The position numbers were made by a program, and so were the translations under genes. Below the pieces are notes generated by a model. It saw only the letters and a program-made list of their open reading frames with translations, was not told the origin of the DNA and searched no databases. 29,299 nucleotides of DNA, from contig JAEZQK010000103.1 of assembly GCA_023413135.1 (NCBI GenBank), positions 1 through 29,299 of the forward strand, given 5' to 3'. Shown piece after piece: positions 7,327 through 15,534 of this stretch; the stretch's first letter is position 1, and the number at the start of each line of letters is the position of its first letter. Source of the DNA: Bacillota bacterium. GTDB taxonomy: Bacteria; Bacillota; Clostridia; Christensenellales; Aristaeellaceae.

Positions 7327-8184
7327 ATGCGCGCCTGCGGTGTTGATATCGGGGGATCGAAAATTTCCCTTGGGATTGTTCAGGATGGAAGCGCCTTGCA
7401 AAAGATCTCCATCCCCAATGGTTTCTTTGGCGATCCGGACGCGATGGTCGATGCCATCGCCAGGAACATGCGCACCCTTTTAGATGGCCATTCGCCCAAG
7501 ACCGTGGGTGTGGGCTCGCCCGGCTGGGTGGTGGATGGCCAGGTATTTGATGCGGTCAACCTGGGCATCGTCCGCTATCCCTTGCAGGATGCCTTGCAAG
7601 GCGCCCTGGGCGTCCCGGTGTATGTGGAAAACGATGCAAGATGCGCCCTTTTGGCGGAATTTTCCTTTGGATCATTGCGTGATTGCGTAAACGGTGCTAT
7701 GATGACCTTTGGAACGGGCGTCGGCGGCGGCCTGGTCATTGAGAAAAAATTATACAGGGGCAGCTTTGGGTATGCCGGGGAAGTCGGTCATATGACGCTT
7801 GAAAGTGAAGGCGATTGTGCGTGTGGAAAGCGGGGCTGCTATGAGCTGACGGGGGCGGTGCCCTCCCTTTTGCGGCTTTCCGGGAAGCACGGCCTGCATG
7901 CAAAAAACGCGCAGGAGGTATTTGACTTTGCCCTTGCCGGGGATAGCCGGGCAAAAGAGGCGCTTTGCGAATACCTCCCACTGGCGGCCAGGGGTGTCAT
8001 TGAGCTGGCCATGCTGCTGGATCTGGATACCGTCTTAATCGGCGGGGGCATCAGTGCCCAGCATGACCTGTTTGTGCGTCCCTTGGAGGAGCTTGTCCAT
8101 CAGTTTGACCCAAGGTGCAGGATCGTTCCGGCAGCTTTGGGAAACGATGCGGGCATCATCGGCGCGGCGCTGCTGCCGGTCTGA
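7327..8184 (+). CDS. ROK-family sugar kinase
   Basis: The 285-residue protein carries the ASKHA nucleotide-binding start (GVDIGGSK, residues 5-12), the catalytic Asp103 in VENDARCA, and the glycine-rich TFGTGVGGG. The ROK zinc site is His155 with the CACGKRGC cluster (Cys164, Cys166, Cys171). It has no N-terminal HTH, so it is a kinase rather than a NagC-like repressor. Its neighbour NagA points to an amino sugar such as GlcNAc or ManNAc as substrate, although glucose or other hexoses are possible. ATG 7327 is chosen because GGGGGGT precedes it and MRACGVDIGG is the normal N-terminus. It lies 12 bases before nagA. Confidence 0.9.
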   Translation: MRACGVDIGGSKISLGIVQDGSALQKISIPNGFFGDPDAMVDAIARNMRTLLDGHSPKTVGVGSPGWVVDGQVFDAVNLGIVRYPLQDALQGALGVPVYVENDARCALLAEFSFGSLRDCVNGAMMTFGTGVGGGLVIEKKLYRGSFGYAGEVGHMTLESEGDCACGKRGCYELTGAVPSLLRLSGKHGLHAKNAQEVFDFALAGDSRAKEALCEYLPLAARGVIELAMLLDLDTVLIGGGISAQHDLFVRPLEELVHQFDPRCRIVPAALGNDAGIIGAALLPV

Positions 8185-8196
8185 AGGGGAGGGCCT

Positions 8197-9258
8197 ATGC
8201 GGGAGACGTATTGTCATGCCACTTTGGTTACGCCGGAGGGTATTGAACGCGACATGTGCTTTCAAGTGGATCAGGGCGTGTTCGTGGATATCGCCGGCGG
8301 CGGCACAGAGGGCACGGATCTTGGCGGCGCTTATGTCCTGCCGGGGTTCATTGACAGCCACATTCATGGATTCGGCCCCTTTGATTTTGAGGACCCCGCC
8401 TGTGATTTTGCGGCGGCAGCCGAGGCATTAAGGCGCTTTGGCGTCACCGGGTTTTTGCCTACGGTATGCCCGAAAGAAGGCTCCTCCTATCCCCATGTTC
8501 TTAAGGAGGCCATTTTGGGCTTTCATTTGGAGGGGCCGTTCATTAACCCTGCACGGAAAGGCGGTTTTGCAGCGGAGCAGATTCTTCCCTATTGCCGAAC
8601 ATTGGCGGAAGATATCCTTGCGGCTTTTCACGGCCAGGCCAGGATCATGACGGCGGCGCCGGAGATGGTGGTCCTTCCGGAGCTGCAAACGCTGGCGGAA
8701 TCCTTACACGTGCGGCTGAGCGCCGGCCACACCCAGGCGGATGCGGAAACGGCCCGGGCGGCCTTTGCCGGCGGGTTTCAGGCCGTGACCCATTTTTTCA
8801 ACGCCATGCCGGGCCATCACCACCGCAGCCCCGGTATCTGGGATGAGGCCATGCTGAATGACCGGGTCGCCCTGGAGGTGATCGCCGATCTTCACCATGT
8901 ATCAGCCGAAAGCCTGGCGCTCCTTATAAGGTGCAAGGGCCCCCGCAATCTGATTGCCGTCACGGACAGCGTGTGCGCACATGGGGCGGGGTTTGAAATA
9001 AGGGATGGTCTTGCCTACAAAAACGGCGTCATCTACGGTTCCCAAAGCACCGTGCATGATCTGTTCGTGAACCTGGTCCGCCACTTGAAGGTGCCCCTTC
9101 CACAGGCGGTTTCCATGACCTCCGCCAACATTGCCAGGGCGCTTGGGCTGCCGCTTGGGGACATCCGGCAGGGGTACCGGGCCGATTTCCAGGTCATGGA
9201 CGAGGAGCTTCACTTGAAAGCCGTACACACGGGCATGAAAATGGAATATTGCGCGTAA
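8197..9258 (+). CDS. nagA: N-acetylglucosamine-6-phosphate deacetylase
   Basis: NagA removes the acetyl group from GlcNAc-6-phosphate in the cytoplasm. The 353-residue protein has the amidohydrolase signatures: HIHGFG (His55, His57), HLEGPF (Glu112), SAGHT (His178), THFFNAMPGHHHRSPG (His199), and the catalytic Asp257 in AVTDSV. It is somewhat shorter than common NagA proteins (about 380 residues). The start follows AGGGGAGGG. No glucosamine-6-phosphate deaminase (nagB) gene lies in the window, so the next step must be encoded elsewhere, or the substrate may be a modified amino sugar. It is coupled closely to the ROK kinase gene. Confidence 0.93.
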   Translation: MRETYCHATLVTPEGIERDMCFQVDQGVFVDIAGGGTEGTDLGGAYVLPGFIDSHIHGFGPFDFEDPACDFAAAAEALRRFGVTGFLPTVCPKEGSSYPHVLKEAILGFHLEGPFINPARKGGFAAEQILPYCRTLAEDILAAFHGQARIMTAAPEMVVLPELQTLAESLHVRLSAGHTQADAETARAAFAGGFQAVTHFFNAMPGHHHRSPGIWDEAMLNDRVALEVIADLHHVSAESLALLIRCKGPRNLIAVTDSVCAHGAGFEIRDGLAYKNGVIYGSQSTVHDLFVNLVRHLKVPLPQAVSMTSANIARALGLPLGDIRQGYRADFQVMDEELHLKAVHTGMKMEYCA

Positions 9259-9293
9259 AGTGCGTGCATTTGCAAATGAAAGGAAGAAATCAT

Positions 9294-10343
9294 ATGAAAA
9301 TTGGCATCATCGGCTGCGGCACCATCGCCAATGCGGCCCACATCCCCGCCTATTTGAAGAATCCCGAGGCGGAAATCAAGTACTTTTGCGATATTTTGCC
9401 TGACCGCGCCAACGCTGCGGTGGAAAAGTACGGCTGCGGAAAGGCCGTTACGGATTACAAGGAGGTACTCCTTGACCCAGAAGTGGAGGCCGTTTCCGTC
9501 TGCACGCCCAACAATGTGCATGCCGCCATCGCCATCGACGCATTGCGGGCGGGGAAGCATGTGCTTTGTGAAAAGCCTGCGGCGCGCACCTATGAGGAAG
9601 CGCTTCAAATGCAGCTGGCCCAGCACGAGACCGGTAAAATCCTGAACATCGGCGTCGTCAACCGCTTCAACGACAATGTGAATCTGATCAAAACATACAT
9701 CGATTCCGGCCGGCTGGGGGATGTCTTTCACGTATATGTCAGCTTCCGGGCCCACCGCTCCATCCCCGGCCTGGGCGGCGCGTTTACCACCAAGGCGATT
9801 GCGGGGGGCGGCGCGCTGATCGACTGGGGCGTTCACTTCCTGGACATCGTCATGTACTGCCTGGGCGATCCGCAGGTGAAAACTGTTTCCGGCGAAACCT
9901 TCTGCCGCCTGGGCAAAAGCATGAAAGAGTATGTGTACACGGATATGTGGGCGGGCCCTCCAAACTATGCCGGCATATACGATGTGGATGATTCCGTGAC
10001 CGGCCTGATCCGTACCGAAAAGGCCGTCGTCACGCTAAACGGCGCCTGGGCTCAAAATATCGGCCAGGAGGAGATGTTCATCGATTTCATGGGCGACAAA
10101 GCCGGCATCCGCCTGCATTACGGTTCCGACTTCACGGTGTATGGCGTGGAAAACGGGGCGCTGATTTCTTACACACCCAAAATCAAAGCCCGCAACCACT
10201 TTGAAAACGAAATCAATGCATTCCTCCGCTGCATACAAACCGGGGAAAAGCTGCCTTCCCACATCGATTCCGTCATCGTAACTGCCCGGATGATGCAGGC
10301 TATCTATGATTCGGCACTTAAGCACCGGGAAATTTCCCTGTAA
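9294..10343 (+). CDS. Second Gfo/Idh/MocA-family oxidoreductase
   Basis: This is a 349-residue cytoplasmic dehydrogenase-like protein. It has the NAD(P) motif GIIGCGTIA (residues 4-12), CEKP with Lys94, and IDWGVHFLD with Asp177 and His181. The catalytic framework is therefore intact and matches that of the first oxidoreductase of the operon, although the two are clearly different paralogues. ATG 9294 is chosen over 9249 because AGGAAG stands just before it and MKIGIIGCG is the canonical N-terminus. It follows nagA. It may work as a sugar dehydrogenase or as an NAD-dependent glycosidase; the substrate is unknown. Confidence 0.9.
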   Translation: MKIGIIGCGTIANAAHIPAYLKNPEAEIKYFCDILPDRANAAVEKYGCGKAVTDYKEVLLDPEVEAVSVCTPNNVHAAIAIDALRAGKHVLCEKPAARTYEEALQMQLAQHETGKILNIGVVNRFNDNVNLIKTYIDSGRLGDVFHVYVSFRAHRSIPGLGGAFTTKAIAGGGALIDWGVHFLDIVMYCLGDPQVKTVSGETFCRLGKSMKEYVYTDMWAGPPNYAGIYDVDDSVTGLIRTEKAVVTLNGAWAQNIGQEEMFIDFMGDKAGIRLHYGSDFTVYGVENGALISYTPKIKARNHFENEINAFLRCIQTGEKLPSHIDSVIVTARMMQAIYDSALKHREISL

Positions 10344-10374
10344 AATTTCCATAAAGCACCGGGAGGGATCGCAT

Positions 10375-11205
10375 TTGAAGATCGGCCTGATCGATTATTA
10401 TTTGGATGAATGGCATGCCAACAACTATCCCGCCATGATCCATAAGGCCTCCGGCGGAAAAATGGAGGCCGCTTACGCCTACGCCATGATAGACAGCCCC
10501 ATCGGCGGGCGCACCACGGAAGCATGGTGCAGGGAAATGGGCATTGCCCGCGCTCACACCATCGAAGAGATCATTGAAAAAAGCGATGCGCTCATCGTGC
10601 TGTCTCCGGACAACTGCGAGATGCATGAATCCCTTTGCCGGCTGCCCTTGAGCAGCGGGAAGCGCACCTATGTGGACAAGACCTTTGCGCCAGACGGGGC
10701 AGCCGCCAGGCGTATCTTTGCCGTTGCCGAAAAGAACAAAACGCCTTGTTACTCCACCTCGGCGCTCCGCTTTGCCGCCGAATATGAAGGGATCGACGCA
10801 GCTTCCATCCATGCTATCAGTGCCTGGGGCCCGGGCAGCTTTGAAACGTATGCCATTCACCAGTTGGAGCCTGTGATGATGCTGATGAAGGCCAGGGCAA
10901 AAAAAGTAATGGCTTCGAAAAATGCGGGCTGGACGAATTTGACCATCGCCTTTGAAGACGGGCGGTATGCCACCATCTCCTGCTTTGAGGCGGGCGCACC
11001 GTTTTCCATGAACCTTTGCATGGGGGACGGGAACCGGGTGGTAACGGTGGAATCAGATTTCTTCCAGGCATTTATCAAGGAGCTGTGCCTTTTCTTTGAA
11101 ACCGGCAGGATTCCCGTGAACCATGAGGAAACGTTGTCCATCATGGATGTGCGGGGGGCGGGTGTCCGGGCGCTGGAAACGCCGGATGTGTGGGTCAGCC
11201 TGTAG
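10375..11205 (+). CDS. Degenerate Gfo/Idh/MocA-like protein, TTG start
   Basis: The 276-residue product has the overall order of a Gfo/Idh/MocA protein but has lost key motifs. The start KIGLIDYYLDEWHANNYP lacks the glycine-rich dinucleotide loop, and the usual EKP is replaced by DKT (residues 101-103). A histidine remains in YAIHQLEP (His162). It is about 70 residues shorter than the other two oxidoreductases. The start is read as TTG 10375 after GGGAGGG; the ATG at 10306 lies inside the preceding gene and has no ribosome site. It ends the operon. It could be a cofactor-free lyase or isomerase partner, a regulatory subunit, or an oxidoreductase with unusual cofactor binding. Confidence 0.75.
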   Translation: MKIGLIDYYLDEWHANNYPAMIHKASGGKMEAAYAYAMIDSPIGGRTTEAWCREMGIARAHTIEEIIEKSDALIVLSPDNCEMHESLCRLPLSSGKRTYVDKTFAPDGAAARRIFAVAEKNKTPCYSTSALRFAAEYEGIDAASIHAISAWGPGSFETYAIHQLEPVMMLMKARAKKVMASKNAGWTNLTIAFEDGRYATISCFEAGAPFSMNLCMGDGNRVVTVESDFFQAFIKELCLFFETGRIPVNHEETLSIMDVRGAGVRALETPDVWVSL

Positions 11206-11226
11206 GATCCGCCCGAACCATTTATT

Positions 11227-11883
11227 TTATAAACGCACCGGAAAGAACCGGTCATATGAGCATCCTGGCCGGGAACAGCTTCCCCCAGGATGCCTTAGCT
11301 GCTTCCGCATGACAAGCTTTTGTTCTGTTTCATAATACACGGTAAAACCGTTTTTTCTGTACAATGCCGCAGGCCCCATGAAATCTTCAGCTTCATCAAT
11401 GAATTCTTTATTCGGATATGCCTCCACGAAATCAAAACCGTCTTGAGCCGCTTCCTGACAGACACGTTCCAGGAATCGCCTGGCAAGCCCCTTTCTTTTC
11501 ATCTCCGGCGCGATTGCAAAGCAGAATACGGATTTCACCTTTATACCCGGGGTGGATTCCTCTATATGTATGGCGCCCATAAACCGCCGCCAACAGTAGC
11601 ATTTCAGGCAATCTGATTTTGTGTTGGCATTGCACCACCCTACGACCTTATCATCACAATAGGCAAGATAACCTTGTATGTTGTCACCCTTGACACATTG
11701 GATGGCGTAATCCCTTCTTTTCTCCGGCGATGATGTTAAATCTTTTCCTTCATAGTCATCATTGCACCACCACACACAATAGCATTTGTGACCGTCCTTA
11801 TTGTCGGCATGCGGTGTCGTATCAAAAAAGTGCACATAATCTTCCACGAGGTCCGGTTTCAATTTACGTATCTCAATATTCAT
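11227..11883 (-). CDS. GNAT-family N-acetyltransferase
   Basis: The 218-residue protein has a GNAT acetyl-CoA core, with VFCFAIAPEMKRKGLARRF forming motif A and its pyrophosphate-binding RKGLAR loop, followed by ALYRKNGFTVYYE near the C-terminus. The N-terminal part is cysteine- and tryptophan-rich (CYCVWWC). The acceptor substrate is unknown. ATG 11883 is preferred over 11898 because GAGGG stands 8 bases before it. It is transcribed toward the end of the sugar operon (22-base gap), so it is a separate unit. The last 20 residues fall in a DNA hairpin (11260-11293), which may serve as a shared 3' structure. Confidence 0.85.
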   Translation of the reverse strand: MNIEIRKLKPDLVEDYVHFFDTTPHADNKDGHKCYCVWWCNDDYEGKDLTSSPEKRRDYAIQCVKGDNIQGYLAYCDDKVVGWCNANTKSDCLKCYCWRRFMGAIHIEESTPGIKVKSVFCFAIAPEMKRKGLARRFLERVCQEAAQDGFDFVEAYPNKEFIDEAEDFMGPAALYRKNGFTVYYETEQKLVMRKQLRHPGGSCSRPGCSYDRFFPVRL

Positions 11884-11984
11884 CTTTGCTGCCCTCATTT
11901 CCGAGCTGTGTCATTTTTGGCAGAGGCAGAAGGGGTGCCATTCGGGATCGGTCATCGTCACATAGCGTACGGTCCTTTTTGATC

Positions 11985-12013
11985 ATTATACCATATACTG
12001 CTACAGCAAAGAA
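11985..12013 (-). promoter_or_regulatory. Promoter of the acetyltransferase gene
   Basis: On the minus strand TATAAT (11985-11990) is preceded by TGG, giving an extended -10. The -35 region (TTCTTT, 12008-12013) is poor, which is acceptable for an extended -10 promoter. The 5' leader would be about 95 bases. Confidence 0.45.
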
Positions 12014-12031
12014 TACTCCGCAGTTTAGGAT

Positions 12032-12053
12032 GCCGTTGCTTACAGGCAACGGC
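12032..12053. promoter_or_regulatory. Dyad between two divergent promoters
   Basis: GCCGTTGC (12032-12039) and GCAACGGC (12046-12053) form a perfect 8-base inverted repeat with a 6-base gap. It lies between the acetyltransferase promoter (minus) and the sensor-kinase promoter (plus). It could be a regulator site, or a weak plus-strand terminator because TTCCGGTTCTTTTCC follows. Which of these applies is open. Confidence 0.35.
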
Positions 12054-12100
12054 TTCCGGTTCTTTTCCCGTGCAAACGGATTTTGGCAACAACAAGCGCG

Positions 12101-12129
12101 TTGCGCGCATTGCATGAATCTGCTATGAT
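12101..12129 (+). promoter_or_regulatory. Promoter of the two-component system
   Basis: TTGCGC (12101-12106) and TATGAT (12124-12129) are separated by 17 bases, with an extended -10 TGC just before TATGAT. The predicted transcript start is about 30 bases before the sensor-kinase ATG at 12167. Confidence 0.5.
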
Positions 12130-12166
12130 GACAGCATAAAATAAGCGCATAAAGGTTGATGATCCG

Positions 12167-13849
12167 ATGAAGCTGTCACTTCGCAAAAAAATAATGTTCA
12201 GCTATACAATCTTGGTAATCATCAGCATTTCCATCAGCGCTGTTGTGTTTCTTTATTCGCGGGATTATGTTACCAACCGTTCCATGCAGGACATCGCGCT
12301 GGAATCCATACAGGCGGACAACCGTACGTTTGATACGACGCGCCAGTATATCCACAGCCTGTCCATGTCCATCATCGCGAATCAATTGGTGCAAAGCGCT
12401 CTGTCGGATTACAATTGGGAAGCGGACCGCATCGCGCAGCGCTATGTAATGGAAACAGTCAACCTGGACCCCATTGTGTCCTCCGCCTACATTTTCCGGC
12501 CGGACGGCATCCGCTATTATTCGGACAAAAATACATTGCAGCCATTTACCTATTCCGCCGTGCTTCAGACGCCTGTCTATAAAACCATTGCGGAACGCAA
12601 CGGAGGATATGTGGTGACACGCAATGCGGGTGGGCTGATCAATAACGGCATTGAATACTTTTCGTTCATGCGGATCATCAACAGCCTCAAAACACTCAAG
12701 CCCATCGGCCTATTATGCATCAACGTGGAGTTTGAAAAGATATTCAATCCCAGAAAAGAGCCCATACAAATTGTGGATGCCGGCGAGGGCACGCTGGTGC
12801 TGTGGAACAATGAAAACGGACTCGTCGACCCTATAAGCGCGCCGGCCCTGTTTCAGGGAGAGGATACGTTTTCGGTCATACAGCGCCATCAAAACAAGAA
12901 TTACGTGCTGGTAGGGCTTAGGAACCATGATTTGTCCATGACGTTTGTGCGCTGCATACCGGTATATAATGCGCCGCTTCCCCTGAGCATGTATACGACC
13001 ATCATTGCGCTCACAATCGTATTAAACGGCGTTCTGTTCATTTTCGGCTCCTTTTGGATTTCCAAATACATCTCCAGCCCCGTCAAAACATTGATCCAAG
13101 CCATTGAAGGCGTGTACAACGGAAATTTCAATTACGTTACCACCATCAAAACGCATGATGAAATCGGCCGGTTCCAGGATGTGTACAACACCACCATCCA
13201 AAAAATCCAGCAGCTCATTTCTGATATTATTGAGGAACAAAAAGCTTTAAGGCGCGCCGAACTGGAAATTACCATTGCGCAAATCAACCCGCATTTTCTT
13301 TACAACACGCTCAATACCATCAATTCGCTGGCCGTGATGGGAAAAACGGAGGAGGTTTCCGAGACCACCAAGGCTTTGGGGGATTTTTACAAGAACAGCC
13401 TGAGCAATGGCGAAGATCTGATCACGCTGGAAAAAGAGCTGGAGGCCATTCATTCCTATATATATATCCAGCAGCTCCGCTATGCGGGCCTGTTCCGCAT
13501 GGAATATGAGATACAGCCGGAAGCGTTGGGTGTTCGGGTGCCCAAAATGATCTTGCAGCCGCTGGTGGAAAACGCCATCTATCACGGCATTCGCATGAGC
13601 GTGGAGGGAGACGGGCTTATATTGATCAAGGCCTGGCTGGACGAAAACGCTTTGCGGATAGAAGTCACCGACAACGGCTGCGGCATGTCAGAAGAGCGTT
13701 TGGAGGAAGTGCGCAAAGGTAAGAGCATAGGCCTTGGCGCAACGATGCGGCGCATTGCCATCGTCTGCGGGGAAGGCAGCGAGTTCTTGATCACCAGCAC
13801 GCTGGGCGAAGGGACCACCATATCCATCAAAATGACCAGGGGGCTTTAA
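12167..13849 (+). CDS. Membrane sensor histidine kinase (YesM family)
   Basis: The 560-residue kinase has two membrane segments (about residues 12-31 and 276-297) enclosing an extracytoplasmic sensor domain of about 240 residues. A HAMP region follows, then the phosphoacceptor motif QINPHFLYNTLN with His376, and a GHKL ATPase domain (LVENAIYHG near 467, DNGCGM, then IGLGATMRRI). This layout is typical of the YesM/LytS-like group, which senses extracellular sugars, often with an ABC importer. It is followed 4 bases later by its response regulator and then by a sugar importer, so it probably induces that importer. Confidence 0.93.
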   Translation: MKLSLRKKIMFSYTILVIISISISAVVFLYSRDYVTNRSMQDIALESIQADNRTFDTTRQYIHSLSMSIIANQLVQSALSDYNWEADRIAQRYVMETVNLDPIVSSAYIFRPDGIRYYSDKNTLQPFTYSAVLQTPVYKTIAERNGGYVVTRNAGGLINNGIEYFSFMRIINSLKTLKPIGLLCINVEFEKIFNPRKEPIQIVDAGEGTLVLWNNENGLVDPISAPALFQGEDTFSVIQRHQNKNYVLVGLRNHDLSMTFVRCIPVYNAPLPLSMYTTIIALTIVLNGVLFIFGSFWISKYISSPVKTLIQAIEGVYNGNFNYVTTIKTHDEIGRFQDVYNTTIQKIQQLISDIIEEQKALRRAELEITIAQINPHFLYNTLNTINSLAVMGKTEEVSETTKALGDFYKNSLSNGEDLITLEKELEAIHSYIYIQQLRYAGLFRMEYEIQPEALGVRVPKMILQPLVENAIYHGIRMSVEGDGLILIKAWLDENALRIEVTDNGCGMSEERLEEVRKGKSIGLGATMRRIAIVCGEGSEFLITSTLGEGTTISIKMTRGL

Positions 13850-13853
13850 TATA

Positions 13854-15416
13854 ATGAGACTGAAAGTAATGATCGTGGAAGATGAATCACTGGAGCGAAT
13901 GCTGCTCAAGCGGTATCTGGAGGCGGAAAGTGACATATACGAGGTGGTGAAGGAGGCCTCCTTTGCCCTGGAAGCTTTGGAATATCTGGATGAGCACACG
14001 GTGGATATCGTGATCACAGACATCAACATGCCTGTGATGGACGGGCTTGCAATGGCGCAGCACATATTGAAACTGGACCCCAATGTGCAGGTGATCGTCA
14101 TCACCGGGTACAACGATTTTGACCATGCGCAGCGGGCGCTCAAGATCGGTATTGTGGATTACCTGGTAAAGCCCGTGGATGCCAAGGAGTTCTCCGCCAT
14201 CCTTTTAAGCGTACGGGAAAAGATACTTTTGAAGCAGGGCGGCGGAATTTCGAGCACGGAAATCGAACGGCAGATCGCACAAAGCATGCCTGCATTGCGC
14301 GACCGCTTCCTGCACGAACTGGTTACAAATCAAATGGACGCTGGGGTTATACGGGAGAAGCTTTCCTTTTTCAAGCTGGATCTGGCCGGAGACTGTTTTC
14401 AGGTGGGCGTGGCGGCGCTTTTGCCAAACGATTTGAATGCCATGCAGCAGCTTTTTGCCTTGTATTCGATCGGAAATATGGCCAGGGAAACGCTGGATTT
14501 GGCCCAGGTATTTCTGGGGGAAGACAACTGTCTTGTGATTTTATGCGGCCGCCCGGAGGAAGAGCCCGCGGATTTTGAAGCGCTGAAGCGTGTTCTTAAC
14601 AGCGCGCTGGACGTGCCATACGTCATCGGCGCAGGATCCATGGCGGAAGGCATCGGAAGCATCAGCCGGTCGTATGCCCAGGCTCTGCAGGCTGTACATT
14701 GCCACACCTTCCTTGGCGCAAATCAGGTGATTTACTATCAGGACCTGGGCGTTGTGGAGGACAAGCCGTCCTTGTCGGTGCCCATTCCGGTGGCCATGGC
14801 GGAACTTACGCAGATGGGGTTCTATTTGCGAGGCGGCATGAATGCAAGCGTGCGTGCATGGGTGGATCAGCACTTTGCGGTCATCAATGACAGCATTGAA
14901 AATGCGCGCCTGCGTGCGGTGCAGGTGATTTCCAGCCTTTATGCAATGCGTGTGGAGCCTTTCATGAATTTGAAGGAACGGATTGAACAAACGTTTGATT
15001 TGGGTTCGGTCGCGGAGATCCGGGATATGCTTTTGACGCTGATGGGCGAAGCCACCAGCACGCTGGAAAGCATACGCACAAACACGGTTTCCAGGCAAAT
15101 TCAAAGCATCGTCGGTTACGTGCAGGAGCATCTTTCGGATCCCTCCCTTTCGCTGCACGAAACCTCGAAGCATTTCTTCTTCAACGCATCGTACTTAAGC
15201 CGCATTTTCAAGCAATATACCGGCATGTCCTTTCGTGAGTACGTAAACAAACAGCGTATTGAACAGGCGCGCAAATACCTGGATGATCCCAATGTGAAAG
15301 CCTATGAGGTCGGCGTGCGCGTTGGGATCGACGACCCCAACTATTTCTCCACCCTGTTCAAGAAATACGCGGGCATGACCATCAAGCAATACCGGGCCCG
15401 TCCGGAGCATGGCTAA
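13854..15416 (+). CDS. Response regulator with AraC-type DNA-binding domain (YesN family)
   Basis: The 520-residue regulator starts with a receiver domain (MIVEDE, phosphoacceptor Asp56 in ITDINMP, and VKPVD with the conserved lysine). A long middle region of about 270 residues precedes a C-terminal AraC double HTH (about 415-515; FFFNASYLSRIFKQYTGMSF, then PNYFSTLFKKYAGMTIKQY). This is the classical YesN plan. It lies 4 bases after the kinase gene, so the two are co-transcribed. Its likely target is the region before the binding-protein gene at 15535, which has a 118-base gap for control sites. Confidence 0.93.
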   Translation: MRLKVMIVEDESLERMLLKRYLEAESDIYEVVKEASFALEALEYLDEHTVDIVITDINMPVMDGLAMAQHILKLDPNVQVIVITGYNDFDHAQRALKIGIVDYLVKPVDAKEFSAILLSVREKILLKQGGGISSTEIERQIAQSMPALRDRFLHELVTNQMDAGVIREKLSFFKLDLAGDCFQVGVAALLPNDLNAMQQLFALYSIGNMARETLDLAQVFLGEDNCLVILCGRPEEEPADFEALKRVLNSALDVPYVIGAGSMAEGIGSISRSYAQALQAVHCHTFLGANQVIYYQDLGVVEDKPSLSVPIPVAMAELTQMGFYLRGGMNASVRAWVDQHFAVINDSIENARLRAVQVISSLYAMRVEPFMNLKERIEQTFDLGSVAEIRDMLLTLMGEATSTLESIRTNTVSRQIQSIVGYVQEHLSDPSLSLHETSKHFFFNASYLSRIFKQYTGMSFREYVNKQRIEQARKYLDDPNVKAYEVGVRVGIDDPNYFSTLFKKYAGMTIKQYRARPEHG

Positions 15417-15534
15417 AAAGGTCGAAAAGCAGTCAAATAATTAAAGGTGGTGGTAAAATTTCTACATGTATTACGCAGGAGCATTCATGTATGATAGATA
15501 CAGCAACAAAACTCAATATTAAGGAGGTACAACC

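Noticed and set aside
10306..10374. Upstream ATG start for the third oxidoreductase-like gene
   Set aside because: It lies inside the preceding gene without a ribosome site; TTG 10375 follows GGGAGGG and gives a family-like N-terminus.
11260..11293. Hairpin GCATCCTGG / CCAGGATGC as a terminator
   Set aside because: It lies inside the 3' end of the acetyltransferase frame and has no U run. It is kept only as a remark.
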